Source: Natronospira proteinivora
Lineage (GTDB): Bacteria; Pseudomonadota; Gammaproteobacteria; Natronospirales; Natronospiraceae
NCBI RefSeq assembly: GCF_024170465.1
Contig: NZ_JALJYF010000001.1
Span: 1,240,001-1,304,000 of the forward strand
Length of the DNA: 64,000 nucleotides
Direction of reading: 5' to 3'
The translations under genes and the position numbers were made by a program. Position 1 is the stretch's first letter, and the number at the start of each line of letters is the position of its first letter. A model generated the notes under the pieces. That model did not search any database. It saw only the letters and a list, made by a program, of their open reading frames with translations, and was not told the origin of the DNA. Shown piece by piece: positions 44,260 through 53,383 of the stretch.

Positions 44260-45237
44260 ATGACACAGGAAGAATCACACAGACCCATATGGATCGTACT
44301 CATCGCAGCTGTTTTCTCCATCACTCTCATCGCGTGTGGCAGTGACAGTGACAATGGCAATGGTGACGACAACGGCGATGATAACGGCGATCCGAGTGGC
44401 AACGGCGAAGGTAGCGACCATGGCATTGTGATCGACGGACATGAGGCAATGACCAGTGGTGTTCTGGATCCCGATGAAACCGATGAATATCTTGCAACCG
44501 TGCCTGAAGATGCAGAAGTAGTATATGCCACCACAGAAGAAGTCGGGCATCAGTACACGCTGACTTTATCCCGGGTTGATGGGGGTAGCAGTTCAAGAGG
44601 TGGATCCGGATCTCATGAAGCCAGCATAAACAATTTCGGCGAGAATGAGTACAGAATCCTCGTATCCAACGCATCGGATGAGGAGATTGAATACGAATTG
44701 ACTGTTTATCTCGATCCGGAGGACGTAGAGATCGAACTGGAAGAGGTCGACGGGGACCAATCTTCAGCCAAGGCCGTGACCTACGCTAGCCCGACATCCA
44801 ATCTCGAGAATCATTTCTCAGCAGCTGGCCAACAGCTGCCGGTAATCGGGGATATTATAAACAAAGCGGCGATCCAGACTGAGGAACGTGTTGTCTACGA
44901 CCTCCATGGGGAGGATCGTATAATCGGTGATGTCACCATCCTGGTTGAGCGCGGCATGGCCGAAAGGCAGGTACGCTTCTACGGGCGGATCGAAGCTGAA
45001 GGAACCGATCAGCGGTTTGCAACTCATGTGGATGCTCCGGCAGTACTCGACAGCGAAACAAAGCACCTACTACAGGGTCAGTTCTGGGTGTTCGCCGAAG
45101 GGCGTATAAGTCACGGCCGCATGGGTCATGACACGGGTACCGATTCGGATGTTCAGTTGATCAGCAAGCCTGGCCCAATGGTCAAGGAAGTGACCCTGAA
45201 TGAGCTGTCAAGCCAGCACACGCTGAAAGCACACTGA
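44260..45237 (+). CDS. Unknown lipoprotein with Asp/Asn/Gly linker
   Basis: Predicted lipoprotein of 325 residues. The ATG at 44260 follows AAGGAGGGAGG. The signal peptide ends in lipobox LIA-C, followed by a low-complexity linker made of Asp, Asn and Gly (about residues 27-53) that may bind calcium or act as a flexible spacer. The rest contains two beta-rich parts: first an acidic one with a pattern (DPDETDEYLATVPED) reminiscent of bacterial pre-peptidase-type domains, and then a basic-acidic mix. No family is certain. A strong terminator follows. It appears monocistronic. Confidence 0.75.
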   Translation: MTQEESHRPIWIVLIAAVFSITLIACGSDSDNGNGDDNGDDNGDPSGNGEGSDHGIVIDGHEAMTSGVLDPDETDEYLATVPEDAEVVYATTEEVGHQYTLTLSRVDGGSSSRGGSGSHEASINNFGENEYRILVSNASDEEIEYELTVYLDPEDVEIELEEVDGDQSSAKAVTYASPTSNLENHFSAAGQQLPVIGDIINKAAIQTEERVVYDLHGEDRIIGDVTILVERGMAERQVRFYGRIEAEGTDQRFATHVDAPAVLDSETKHLLQGQFWVFAEGRISHGRMGHDTGTDSDVQLISKPGPMVKEVTLNELSSQHTLKAH

Positions 45238-45265
45238 CCCCTATCCAACCGCAATCGGCCTACCA

Positions 45266-45303
45266 GGGCCCGCGTGATTTCCGATCACGCGGGCCCATTT
45301 CTT
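45266..45303 (+). terminator. Intrinsic terminator after the lipoprotein gene
   Basis: A perfect 12-bp stem (GGGCCCGCGTGA at 45266-45277 with TCACGCGGGCCC at 45285-45296), with a 7-base loop and followed by ATTTCTTTCT. It lies 28 bp after the lipoprotein stop. Confidence 0.85.
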
Positions 45304-45479
45304 TCTGGCCACAAGAAAGCTGGCAAAACCGCGCCCCCTCCTGCGGTATCCTTAGGAACCACACCGGCGCAAAGCCCGGATTCAAACTCGGCCTACCCTG
45401 GGACACTGAATTAGTATCAATTCACAACCCCAGGCAATGTGGGACAGAAGACCGGAAACCCCTGACGGAAACTGACTTC

Positions 45480-46151
45480 ATGGCTAAATTCATGGAAATT
45501 GGGACGGCGGATATCCCCGGCCAAGGCACCCGACTCCGCCTGCTGCAGCGCAATGACGAATTCTCCATCAAGATTGCCGGCAAAACCGGCGAATTGATGA
45601 GCACCCGCCTGCACGGCTCGGAAGATGCCCTGGGCGAGTTGGCCTGCCGCCGCATCACCCAGCGGAAAAAGCCTCGAGTACTGATCGGTGGCCTGGGCAT
45701 GGGGTTCACCCTGCGCGCGGCCCTGGACAGTCTGTCGAAAGACGCCGAAGCTGTCGTCTCGGAACTGGTCCCCGGTGTGGTGGAGTGGAACCATGGCCCC
45801 CTGGGATCGGCCTCCGACTACCCACTCAATGACCCGCGAACCCAAGTCGTTCTGGGCGATGTGGGAAAAGTGCTGAAGCAGGAAGTGGGCGGCTTTGATG
45901 CCATCATGCTGGACGTGGACAACGGCCCGGAAGGCCTGACCCGCAAGGAAAACAACGGGCTCTACTCCGATGCCGGCCTGGCCACCGCCCAGAAGGCCCT
46001 GCGTCCCGACGGCGTCTTGGCCGTCTGGTCCGCCGGGCAAGACCGGAATTTCAGCGAGCGCCTGCGCCGGGCCGGATTTCAGGTGGAGGAATGCACCGTC
46101 CGCGCCCACCGGGGCAAAGGCGCCAAACACTGCATCTGGCTGGCCTGGTGA
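45480..46151 (+). CDS. Spermidine-synthase-like protein
   Basis: Soluble 223-residue protein with the Rossmann fold of the spermidine synthase family (PRVLIGGLGMGFTLRAALDSL as the nucleotide loop, then AVVSELVPGVVEW and FDAIMLDVDNGPEGL). The aspartates and acidic residues of polyamine-synthase active sites are only partly conserved, so it may be a methyltransferase-like relative rather than a true aminopropyltransferase. The ATG lies at 45480. It is followed after one base by a lipoprotein gene, suggesting one operon. Function is uncertain. Confidence 0.82.
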   Translation: MAKFMEIGTADIPGQGTRLRLLQRNDEFSIKIAGKTGELMSTRLHGSEDALGELACRRITQRKKPRVLIGGLGMGFTLRAALDSLSKDAEAVVSELVPGVVEWNHGPLGSASDYPLNDPRTQVVLGDVGKVLKQEVGGFDAIMLDVDNGPEGLTRKENNGLYSDAGLATAQKALRPDGVLAVWSAGQDRNFSERLRRAGFQVEECTVRAHRGKGAKHCIWLAW

Positions 46152-46152
46152 G

Positions 46153-46758
46153 ATGTACGGTACAACCCGAACAATCGGCATCACCCTGACCATAAGCCTT
46201 CTTGGCCTTCTGCTCAGCGGCTGCGCCGGCCGGGTTAGCCCGCCGCCCGAGCCGGATGATTCGATGGAAATTTACCTGCTCGACCACGGCCCCCACTCCA
46301 GCCTGGCACTGCCCCGGCAGTCCGGCGGCATGGTCCGCTACAAGTACTGCGACTGGCGCTGGTGTGTCCAAGGGCGGCGCCACCCCCTCTCAGGCACGGC
46401 CGCCCTGTTCTGGCCCACCGCCAGCGGCCTGGGCCGCGGCCAACACCCGGACGTGGACGGCAGAGAAGGCCTGGAGAAACTCGCGCCGGAAGGTATATCC
46501 CGGGTGCACCCCCTCAAGGCCGATGCCGAAAAGGCCATGGCGTTAAAACAGCGTCTGGATAGCCATTTCGAAGAAGCAGACGAAGAGCCGACCTACAACA
46601 CCGAATTCGCCATGGCATTCGTGTCCTACCCCAGCGGCTACTGGCTGGCCCACCAATCCAACCTGATAATCGCCCAATGGCTCAGGGAAATGGGTTTTGA
46701 GGTTCAGAGCCTCCCGCTATCGTTCGCCTGGCGCATTGTGTCGACGGATGAATACTAG
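46153..46758 (+). CDS. Unknown lipoprotein, possibly DUF2459-like
   Basis: Predicted lipoprotein of 201 residues starting at the ATG one base after the previous stop. The signal peptide ends in LLSG-C, and the mature region begins AGRVSPPPEPDDSMEIYLLDHGPHSSLALP. The phrase IYLLDHGPHSSLALP resembles the start of DUF2459 (IYVxxxGWHTxLVLP), but the remaining residues were not convincingly matched. Length suits that family. It appears co-transcribed with the spermidine-synthase-like gene. Localisation to the inner or outer membrane cannot be decided. Confidence 0.65.
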   Translation: MYGTTRTIGITLTISLLGLLLSGCAGRVSPPPEPDDSMEIYLLDHGPHSSLALPRQSGGMVRYKYCDWRWCVQGRRHPLSGTAALFWPTASGLGRGQHPDVDGREGLEKLAPEGISRVHPLKADAEKAMALKQRLDSHFEEADEEPTYNTEFAMAFVSYPSGYWLAHQSNLIIAQWLREMGFEVQSLPLSFAWRIVSTDEY

Positions 46759-46814
46759 CCTTACCCAGACCGGATAGAACCATGGTTTCGCACCCAACGG
46801 GACATCTGATGGGC

Positions 46815-47678
46815 TTACTCGAACTGTCCCAACAAGGTCTCGCCGAGCGAAGTAATTTGCTCCTTGTCCAAGCCGCCCAGCAATGCATAGCTGGCGGAAC
46901 CGGAGCCGCTACTCCAGTAGTAGATGGGGACATCATCCTGTTCAACATAAGACCCATCGGCCCCTCTGGGACCACTGGTGGCACGGGAGACGCCATGCCG
47001 CCCGGGGCTATCCACATAAGTAAAATGCAAAACCACCCGGCCCTTGTCCTCCCCCTCGTATATGAGCTGGCCGGAATGGCCGCGGGCGGCCGGCAATTCC
47101 CGAGCCCCCACAAATGAGAAGCCCTCCTCCTCCAGGTCAGGGACGAAGATGTCGAGTTCACGTTCACTCTTCAATCGCTCACCGAAGCTACCCAGGCTTT
47201 CCTCCAGCCCCGATCCGGCCCAGGGGGAATCCTCACGTGCAAGAATTGAATAGGAACTAACTGCTTCATGCAGAAACATCTGTAAGGCCAGTTGCTCCGC
47301 CTGGCGCTCCACCACGATTCCATGCGTTACCCAACCCGCCACTGCACTGACGACAAGCCCCACCGACGCAGCAGCCGCTACAGAAAAGAAGCGCCGCCAG
47401 GGCCGACCGACAACAGTTTCCCGGGCTGCTGAATCTGGCTTTGACTCGTCAACGGTTTCCAGCAGTCGATCAGGCACCGCCTCTTCAAGCACGCCCGACA
47501 GTTCCGTACGCAGGGTCTCCTCCTGCAGGCGGTAGGCTTCTAGGCGGGCCTGTGCATCCGGAGACTGGCGAAGTAACTGCTCAATTTGATGACGCTCTTC
47601 CGCATCAAGCTCATCGTCCAGATACGCACTCAGGGTTCGGATATCGATCTGTCCTTCCTGTTCGCCGTCATACGTCAT
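46815..47678 (-). CDS. Anti-sigma factor (membrane)
   Basis: Partner of the ECF sigma factor upstream. The N-terminal 60 residues (LSAYLDDELDAEERHQIEQLL) match the anti-sigma domain of the RseA/ChrR-like group but lack the HxxxCxxC zinc motif. One membrane helix lies about residues 95-120. A periplasmic C-terminal domain of about 165 residues follows and may sense envelope damage. The start overlaps the sigma gene stop by 4 bp, showing coupling. Length is 287 residues. Relatives without zinc motif often respond by regulated proteolysis (family knowledge). Confidence 0.85.
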   Translation of the reverse strand: MTYDGEQEGQIDIRTLSAYLDDELDAEERHQIEQLLRQSPDAQARLEAYRLQEETLRTELSGVLEEAVPDRLLETVDESKPDSAARETVVGRPWRRFFSVAAAASVGLVVSAVAGWVTHGIVVERQAEQLALQMFLHEAVSSYSILAREDSPWAGSGLEESLGSFGERLKSERELDIFVPDLEEEGFSFVGARELPAARGHSGQLIYEGEDKGRVVLHFTYVDSPGRHGVSRATSGPRGADGSYVEQDDVPIYYWSSGSGSASYALLGGLDKEQITSLGETLLGQFE

Positions 47679-48184
47679 AACCCACCCTCCTCGGAGACAT
47701 TGCCTAAGGACCCCGAGTTAATCTCCACTCTCAGGTTTTCACGGGCACGGGACAAGCGGGAACGGACAGTCCCCACCGGGACCGACAAAGTAAACGAGGC
47801 CTCCTCATAGGAAAGCCCCGATACCGCCACCAGCAGTAATGCATCACGCTGGTCGGCCGGTAATTGGGAAACCGCATCATGAACCCGCTCCAGATCCGCT
47901 GAGTATTCCTGATTGGCCGGTATGCCATCCGTTTCCGGATAATGGCTTTGAAATCGGTTTTCCCGATCCCGGCGTCGCACGGAAGAAACGAAATGGTTAT
48001 GCAGGATGCGAAACAGCCATGGCCGAAGCCGCTTTGAAGCATCCCATTGCGCCGACCGCTCCAAGGCCTTCTCGAGGCAAGCCTGGACCAGATCGTCCGC
48101 CTCTTCCGGATTTCGCACCAATGCCCTTGCATAGCGGCGCAGATGCGGTATTTCCACGGTAATCAGGGAGCGAAAATGTTTCAT
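47675..48184 (-). CDS. ECF-type RNA polymerase sigma factor
   Basis: Sigma factor of 169 residues. Region 2 (ARALVRNPEEADDLVQACLEKAL, then LRPWLFRILHNHFVSSVRRR) and region 4 (LPADQRDALLLVAVSGLSYEEASFTLSVPVGTVRSRLSRAR) are both complete. The downstream gene, overlapping by 4 bp, encodes its anti-sigma factor. The neighbouring envelope genes (PRC-barrel protein, outer-membrane protein, DUF1328 protein) may be targets; I could not find a clear shared ECF promoter in front of them. The ATG is preceded by GGAGGGGG at a somewhat long distance. Confidence 0.9.
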   Translation of the reverse strand: MKHFRSLITVEIPHLRRYARALVRNPEEADDLVQACLEKALERSAQWDASKRLRPWLFRILHNHFVSSVRRRDRENRFQSHYPETDGIPANQEYSADLERVHDAVSQLPADQRDALLLVAVSGLSYEEASFTLSVPVGTVRSRLSRARENLRVEINSGSLGNVSEEGGL

Positions 48185-48376
48185 TTAAAGTCGGCCCCCT
48201 CCAATCTGCCCCGATCGACCGCCTTCGCCGTACGGAATAGCAAGAACGCCAGATACGTCGTCTCGGTGGTGTAGCCCCACAGAGTCGGCGCCATCTTTCC
48301 ACAGCTTCATTGGCTACTTTTCCCATTTTAATACCATCCCGTCAAGTCCCCACGTTTCCGGGGCCGAAACGCAAGC

Positions 48377-48403
48377 AGCAGGGGCAGAATGCCTGCCCCT
48401 GCT
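48377..48403 (-). terminator. Hairpin after the PRC-barrel gene
   Basis: AGCAGGGGCAG at 48377-48387 pairs perfectly with CTGCCCCTGCT at 48393-48403. On the minus strand it lies about 42 bp after the PRC-barrel stop and is followed by TGCGTTTC, so it may end the DUF1328, outer-membrane protein and PRC-barrel transcript. Confidence 0.7.
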
Positions 48404-48444
48404 GGGTGAAGTCCCTTTCCTCCCAGGACATGACCGTTCAGTGG

Positions 48445-48867
48445 TCACTGCGCTTCATATTCAACAGCCTGCCTGAGAGATTCCTCGTCCGCTTCGGCTT
48501 CCACATGGATATCCCGGCCGGAATCATCCGGGCGGATCTCCAAGGCATCCCAGGCGATGGCAACATCCTTCTCTCCAACACCCAGGAACCCGCCTACACC
48601 GACCAGGGCACCCACGATTTCACCATCATCACTCAGGATAAGATCGTTGATGGAACCGATGGACTCATCCTCGACTTTGCTTTCCACCTCCTGACCAATC
48701 AGCTTATCCGCGTGAATGGTGTTTTCCGGGGAATCCGAAAAGAAGGTGTCCTCGTCGAATGTTTCTTCACCCATGTCATCGGACTGACCATTGGCTATCA
48801 GACTTACTCCCAGCATCAATGCCAGACCGGAAACTGCAGAAAACTTGAAAAAATCGTGATACTTCAT
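48445..48867 (-). CDS. Secreted PRC-barrel domain protein
   Basis: Small secreted protein of 140 residues. A signal peptide (FKFSAVSGLALMLGVSLIANG) is followed by an acidic linker and a PRC-barrel-like domain at about 55-120 (KVEDESIGSINDLILSDDGEIVGALVGVGG). These proteins often appear in stress or envelope contexts in proteobacteria; the specific role is not known. It follows the outer-membrane protein gene by 63 bp in the same direction and is succeeded by a strong hairpin. Start is the ATG preceded by GGAGG. Confidence 0.82.
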   Translation of the reverse strand: MKYHDFFKFSAVSGLALMLGVSLIANGQSDDMGEETFDEDTFFSDSPENTIHADKLIGQEVESKVEDESIGSINDLILSDDGEIVGALVGVGGFLGVGEKDVAIAWDALEIRPDDSGRDIHVEAEADEESLRQAVEYEAQ

Positions 48868-48930
48868 GATTGCCTCCTTTGCTTCATGCTCTCCATTTAC
48901 TTCAGGTTTGAAAAAATGATCAGTCCCTGA

Positions 48931-49500
48931 TCAGAAACGGTACTGGACATAAAGAGCGGCCAGATCCAGATCCGTGTCGTCCATGGCCATACGGTCATAT
49001 TCCAGGCGCAGATCGGTGGTCTCACTCAAGGTAAAACGGGCACCCACGCCATAGAACATGTCATCCCCATCATCACTGTGGGAAATCGGGCCGATGGAGC
49101 GTTCCCGGTCCCAGTACATCTGCCCAACCCGGGCATAGGGGGCGAACCACTGCGAGACTGGGATGGCGGCGACACCGGCAATGGTCCAACCGTCGGCATC
49201 CAGACTCAATTCACCATCATTGGTTTCACCGAAGTCGTTGTAGCCCACTTCCAGTGAAAAAATTCGATTGAATTCCAATCCGCCAAAGACTCGCCAGGCA
49301 GCACGGTTATCCCTGAGCTCATCGTCTTCGTCCAGGAAGTCCTCGTCATCCAGCCGGTAATAACCGAAGCCACCACCCACATAGCCACGGAGCTCCTGAT
49401 CCAATGGATCCTCGGCCGTTGCCTGGGCAGTCACCGCTCCCGTTGAAGCGAGCAAAAATATACCTGTGATCAATGAAATGATTTTCTCTGACATAATCAT
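48931..49500 (-). CDS. Outer-membrane beta-barrel protein
   Basis: Predicted small outer-membrane barrel of 189 residues (OmpA/porin-type opacity family). The ATG at 49500 follows AAGGAGAA at good spacing; an earlier start at 49542 adds only polar residues. The signal peptide ends near AVTAQA. The mature part has alternating strands with aromatic residues and ends in LDLAALYVQYRF, the typical C-terminal aromatic of a barrel. It is between a DUF1328 gene and a PRC-barrel gene, possibly one operon. Function in the envelope is likely, substrate unknown. Confidence 0.85.
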   Translation of the reverse strand: MIMSEKIISLITGIFLLASTGAVTAQATAEDPLDQELRGYVGGGFGYYRLDDEDFLDEDDELRDNRAAWRVFGGLEFNRIFSLEVGYNDFGETNDGELSLDADGWTIAGVAAIPVSQWFAPYARVGQMYWDRERSIGPISHSDDGDDMFYGVGARFTLSETTDLRLEYDRMAMDDTDLDLAALYVQYRF

Positions 49501-49545
49501 GCGTTCTCCTTCCCTACCATTTTCGGCGAATGATGAGTGCATTGG

Positions 49546-49719
49546 CTAAAGTGGGGGACGCCCTCGTAGCGCGCTGGCCACAAGGGAAATCGCCAGCAAG
49601 ACCAAAAAGATCACAAAAATGATCTTGGCGATTTCAGCAGCCGCACCGGCAATCCCGGTAAATCCGAGAACGCCCGCAACAATGGCAATGATGAAAAAGA
49701 TCACAACCCAGGCGATCAT
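49546..49719 (-). CDS. DUF1328 small membrane protein
   Basis: A 57-residue protein starting [20 protein letters not shown] and continuing [20 protein letters not shown], which is the DUF1328 (YtjA-like) signature, with two membrane helices and a basic C-terminus (LRGRPPL). AGGAGG lies before the ATG. It precedes the outer-membrane barrel gene by 45 bp, so the two may be co-transcribed. Members of the family are found near stress-induced envelope genes; biochemical function is not known. Confidence 0.9.
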   Translation of the reverse strand: MIAWVVIFFIIAIVAGVLGFTGIAGAAAEIAKIIFVIFLVLLAISLVASALRGRPPL

Positions 49720-50237
49720 AGGCCTCCCTCCTGATTACAATCGGGCCAATCCTGCCCTGCGCCTGTCTGGCACATCGTCATTCCTGTCTCCGCCAACACA
49801 TGGTCTTCCCTGATTAAAACTGACTGCCCGGACCACGGCTCAATATGGCCCGGGCAGCCACGACAGTCGGCATTTCCTTATCTCCGCCTGTCTATACCCA
49901 CATACGCCCGAACCCGTAGATGGGTTCCATGGAATATGGATGGAATCGGCAAGACTCAGTAAAATCGCCACCGAGTGCACGGGAAAATGGAGGGGCATCG
50001 GGCTTTCCGTCATCAAGCGATTCCGCGAACAGCTCCCGGGGTGAGATCTATGCGATGGAAATGGAAACCGCTTCGGAGATGGCATTTGATAGCACCGGAG
50101 AGGTAGAACCACCAGAACTGATCCAGCGACTTCAAACCGTGTTGGTAGACGAAGGAAATAGCCGGGCAAGACCGAAGCCACTTTCAGAGGGGAATCGAGC
50201 GGTCAAGGTCGCTGTTGAACAGGATCAAAGCACAAGT
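49720..50237. other. Gene-free region between DUF1328 and pilin-like genes
   Basis: No convincing gene was found in these 518 bp. The left end carries the ribosome-binding site and promoter region of the DUF1328 gene. An inverted repeat CTGCCCGG/CCGGGCAG (around 49824-49858) might form a transcription stop. Confidence 0.55.
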
Positions 50238-50684
50238 TCAGTATTCCACCCGCACCACGATACTGTCCTGATAACTCCCGGGTCGGACATTCTGCCCGCT
50301 GAATATACGGCCGTACACGGAATGGGCTTCGTATTGCTGGTTACCGCTTTCCACCGCCGTATCGCCAGAGCCATCACCCCATACGGTTATCCGATTCACA
50401 TCCACAAAGAGATTGTAATAAAGCTGATCCTCCGGGCCGCTCAGATAGCGATCCTGGTAGGTGCCGTTTCCGGGCTCAAGGACCAGGGTGTATGCCGTGG
50501 CCTCTTCGCATTCGACGACAATCTCGCCGACACTATCTTCGGGCGAAGCGGAGAAGGGGCTGTAATTATCGAAGATCAAGCCTGAGGCGCTTAAGGTGCA
50601 GGCCGCCTGAGACGCATGAACCGGGAGGACTAACAGCCCCGCCAAGGCAAAAAATGCCCAACGATTTCGGTTTTGGGTCTTCAT
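50238..50684 (-). CDS. Spore-coat-U (SCPU) domain protein, Csu-type pilus subunit
   Basis: Predicted secreted pilus subunit of 148 residues. A signal peptide ends near VHASQA, and the mature protein begins ACTLSASGLIFDNYSPFS, the start of a spore-coat-U domain as used by archaic chaperone-usher pilins. The end EYEAHSVYGRIFSGQ-like segment (YEAHSVYGRIF, PGSYQDSIVVRVEY) contains the donor-type beta strand. It overlaps the usher gene by 4 bp and is the last gene of the operon, where Csu systems usually encode a larger two-domain tip adhesin. Here the position may be filled by this single-domain protein (inference). Confidence 0.85.
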   Translation of the reverse strand: MKTQNRNRWAFFALAGLLVLPVHASQAACTLSASGLIFDNYSPFSASPEDSVGEIVVECEEATAYTLVLEPGNGTYQDRYLSGPEDQLYYNLFVDVNRITVWGDGSGDTAVESGNQQYEAHSVYGRIFSGQNVRPGSYQDSIVVRVEY

Positions 50685-53383
50685 TGAGATAACCTGCAGA
50701 CGAGTGGCCCCACTTCCGGAATCGGATCATCGGTTTCAGGATATTCCAGCTGCACGGCACAACGTTCATTCGCCCATTGTGCCTCGAGACGCGCGGATTC
50801 CGGCAGATGGGTGATATAGACCATACCCTCTCGTGCAACCGGATGCTGCTTGTCATGGCCGCTAACCCGAACCCTGGCACCAGCGGGCACCGGCTCACCG
50901 TCGGGTAATTGCAGTGCCACCAACGCGGTTCGGTCGGAGCTCAAGGCAAAGGGTACCACCACACCACTGCGCCGACGCGGGACAACATTGCTCCTCACAC
51001 TGTCTTCGATTCTAAGGGACATGGGGAGTTCGCTCTCGTCCAGGCGAATACGGTTGTTCTCATACGCCCGAAGACCGGGCACCAGGGCCCAGCCACTGGA
51101 ACCGGTATGGGCCACGGGGAGGTTGTCACGATAGACCGGAATGCCCTCCCCCTCCGGGACTTCCACTGCCGCAAAACTGCCAAAGATCCAGTCCGATAGG
51201 AATGGCCGTCCACCAAGGAAAGCAATGCCACCACGTGCCTGGCCCCGATAGGTTTCGGTATCGCCATAGCGGGAAGCATCCAGCCGATAACTGCCGACCC
51301 CGGTGCGCAGGTGGGTATGCAGTTCCTCCCCTTCCAGATCACCACGATAACTCAGGGCTCTAACACCCAGGCCCCCGTCGATGGGTGCATTACGGCGAAT
51401 CATGGTGCGGTGACGCTCACGCTCACCACGCTGTTGCGTTGAATGCGAAAACCCGCTTCTGGCGCCGAAAGGCACAGTGAGGCTAGCCCTGAGTGTGGAC
51501 TCGGCATCCTCCTCGAGGGGATGCATGGCGCTGAACTGAAAGGAGGCATGACGACCAAAACGCAATGAATACCGCCCCGAGGCCAGGCGCTGCGCCTCAC
51601 CGTCCCGCTGGCGTTCTACATAACTGAAGTTGATCGACCCGGCCCGGCCCAGATTAAAGCCGATAAAGGCATTGCTGACACGCCATTGCTCTGCGTCAAT
51701 ATTGGCTTCACCCAGCTGTGTGAAGTAGTCCCGGGTCTCTCTCACGCGCGCGCCGAAACTGACATGACGCCCGATACGCTGCAGGCCGATCTGACCAAGA
51801 AGACCCTCCCGGTCCAGGGCATCGCGGCTCCCGGCCATTGCCAAATCCAGCACCCCGCCCCCTGGCAGCGCGATGTTCGCACCCAGGCCGATGGTATGCC
51901 AGTCATCCGCCGCCTCCACACGCAGTTCGCCCGTCGCCCAGTCAGTGAAGCCATAGCGGTGATTGGCAAAACCGAACGGTGCGCCGTACTCGAGACTTTC
52001 TGTCCCGTAATCCTCGCGGACCTGGCCCATGGAATACTGGTATTCGTGCAACCCCTGCCTGAGAAGCTGGCGGCTGGCGTACAGAGACTGAGTAATCACA
52101 TGTTCCCGCCCTAGCACATCGCGGGTCACCAGGCGCACCTCACCGCTCCCCCGGACAACGGGAATATCATCGACCACAAAGGGCCCGGCGGGAATCTCCT
52201 CCCGATGACGCAGCATCTCGTTGACATATACATCCACAGTGGCCGGTGCGGGCGATTCCGCCGTGATAGAAGGCAGAGGGAAAGTGGTGAACTCCGGCCG
52301 GGTGGAAAAATCCGTACCCCAGCTAACCCCACCGAAGCGGACCGGATTACCCCAGCTGCCGGGATCGCCGAGACTGTCGCCAAGAATGGTCGTGGTCATG
52401 CGATCCGGATTATCAATCTGCAAGGCACTTTCAAGACGGATCCATTCCCGCTCGTCACCCCGGCTGCGTGCAAGCCCGGAGGTGGTGAATACCCCGCGCC
52501 CGCCAAAGATGCCGAGTTCGTAGAATCCGCCTTCCCCGACGGATTCCGTCTGCTGTTCGCCGTTCTGGTAACGACGTTCGGCGAACAGCTCGTAATTAAA
52601 GAAGGCACCGGGAGACGACTGCGCTTCCCGCTGTGGGCGTTCCCTCGGACGCAGGTGGGTTCGGGAAAAGGCGGACGCCGGCGCCTCAATGGAAAGGGCC
52701 ATCTGCCGTTGGTCCAGGTCATAACTGAGTCCCTCTATGGCATCCAGAGGGTGGTATATCGACCCATCCCGGGTTCGCCCGGGCAGACCCTCCACCCGAA
52801 GTCGAAGAGACTCCACGACATGGCTTGCCAAGTAGACAATACCGTCCGGACCCAGCACAGCCCGGACGACTCTGTCATGGGCCTGCTCGTTCACCTCAAC
52901 GGTCAGTAGCAGGTCTTCAAACTCCTCAGGCACGTCGGGGAGACATTGCCCGGGAAACGGATCCCGTGTGTACCCTTCGTCCTCCGGACGTGTCTGGATG
53001 GTTGCGCGGCCAGCATCTGGAAGGAAATTGAACGTGCCACTGTCTACCCAACTGGCAGGAACAAATACTTCTCCCCGATAACGGAAGACGGTAGTGCCAG
53101 GCGCTGAAAGACCCAACTCGACAAGGTCCATCTCGCGAATCAGGAAGCGGCCGCTGATATGCTCCAGGACAAGCAGATAGAAGCCCTGGTCGATGCCATC
53201 CAGCGAGCCACGCAGCCAGAGCTCTTCCACATCGGACTCACACACCGGCTCAACGGGAACCGATCCAACAGACGGCGATACCTCATCAGCCACCGCCTGC
53301 CCGAAAAACGCTGTCAGGCTGAATCCAAACAGGAGTATTCCGGCTGCGCGAACCGTTGCATCATTCCAGGTCCAGCGAGACAT
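50681..53383 (-). CDS. Archaic (Csu-type) fimbrial usher
   Basis: Outer-membrane pore that assembles and secretes pilus subunits. The ATG at 53383 gives about 900 residues with a signal peptide ending near GQAVADE. The N-terminal domain (ELWLRGSLDGIDQGFYLLVLE) is typical of the PapC/CsuD N-terminal region, followed by a long barrel and a beta-sandwich plug. C-terminal domains end with the disulfide pair-like region CAVQLEYPETDDPIPEVGPLVC. It overlaps the chaperone gene by 23 bp and the SCPU gene by 4 bp. The frame is open further upstream to 53488 but that would run through the chaperone gene. Confidence 0.9.
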   Translation of the reverse strand: MSRWTWNDATVRAAGILLFGFSLTAFFGQAVADEVSPSVGSVPVEPVCESDVEELWLRGSLDGIDQGFYLLVLEHISGRFLIREMDLVELGLSAPGTTVFRYRGEVFVPASWVDSGTFNFLPDAGRATIQTRPEDEGYTRDPFPGQCLPDVPEEFEDLLLTVEVNEQAHDRVVRAVLGPDGIVYLASHVVESLRLRVEGLPGRTRDGSIYHPLDAIEGLSYDLDQRQMALSIEAPASAFSRTHLRPRERPQREAQSSPGAFFNYELFAERRYQNGEQQTESVGEGGFYELGIFGGRGVFTTSGLARSRGDEREWIRLESALQIDNPDRMTTTILGDSLGDPGSWGNPVRFGGVSWGTDFSTRPEFTTFPLPSITAESPAPATVDVYVNEMLRHREEIPAGPFVVDDIPVVRGSGEVRLVTRDVLGREHVITQSLYASRQLLRQGLHEYQYSMGQVREDYGTESLEYGAPFGFANHRYGFTDWATGELRVEAADDWHTIGLGANIALPGGGVLDLAMAGSRDALDREGLLGQIGLQRIGRHVSFGARVRETRDYFTQLGEANIDAEQWRVSNAFIGFNLGRAGSINFSYVERQRDGEAQRLASGRYSLRFGRHASFQFSAMHPLEEDAESTLRASLTVPFGARSGFSHSTQQRGERERHRTMIRRNAPIDGGLGVRALSYRGDLEGEELHTHLRTGVGSYRLDASRYGDTETYRGQARGGIAFLGGRPFLSDWIFGSFAAVEVPEGEGIPVYRDNLPVAHTGSSGWALVPGLRAYENNRIRLDESELPMSLRIEDSVRSNVVPRRRSGVVVPFALSSDRTALVALQLPDGEPVPAGARVRVSGHDKQHPVAREGMVYITHLPESARLEAQWANERCAVQLEYPETDDPIPEVGPLVCRLSQ

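Noticed and set aside
45311-45470. GEMM-like words (GGCAAAACC and GCGCAAAGCC) before the spermidine-synthase-like gene
   Set aside because: The two words are not in the GEMM-I order and spacing, the GAAA tetraloop hairpin and the CCGGTCTA-type tract are absent, and no closing stem is found.
49840-50181. 113-residue minus-strand frame between DUF1328 and pilin-like genes
   Set aside because: No signal peptide, domain or ribosome-binding site; composition is like non-coding DNA.
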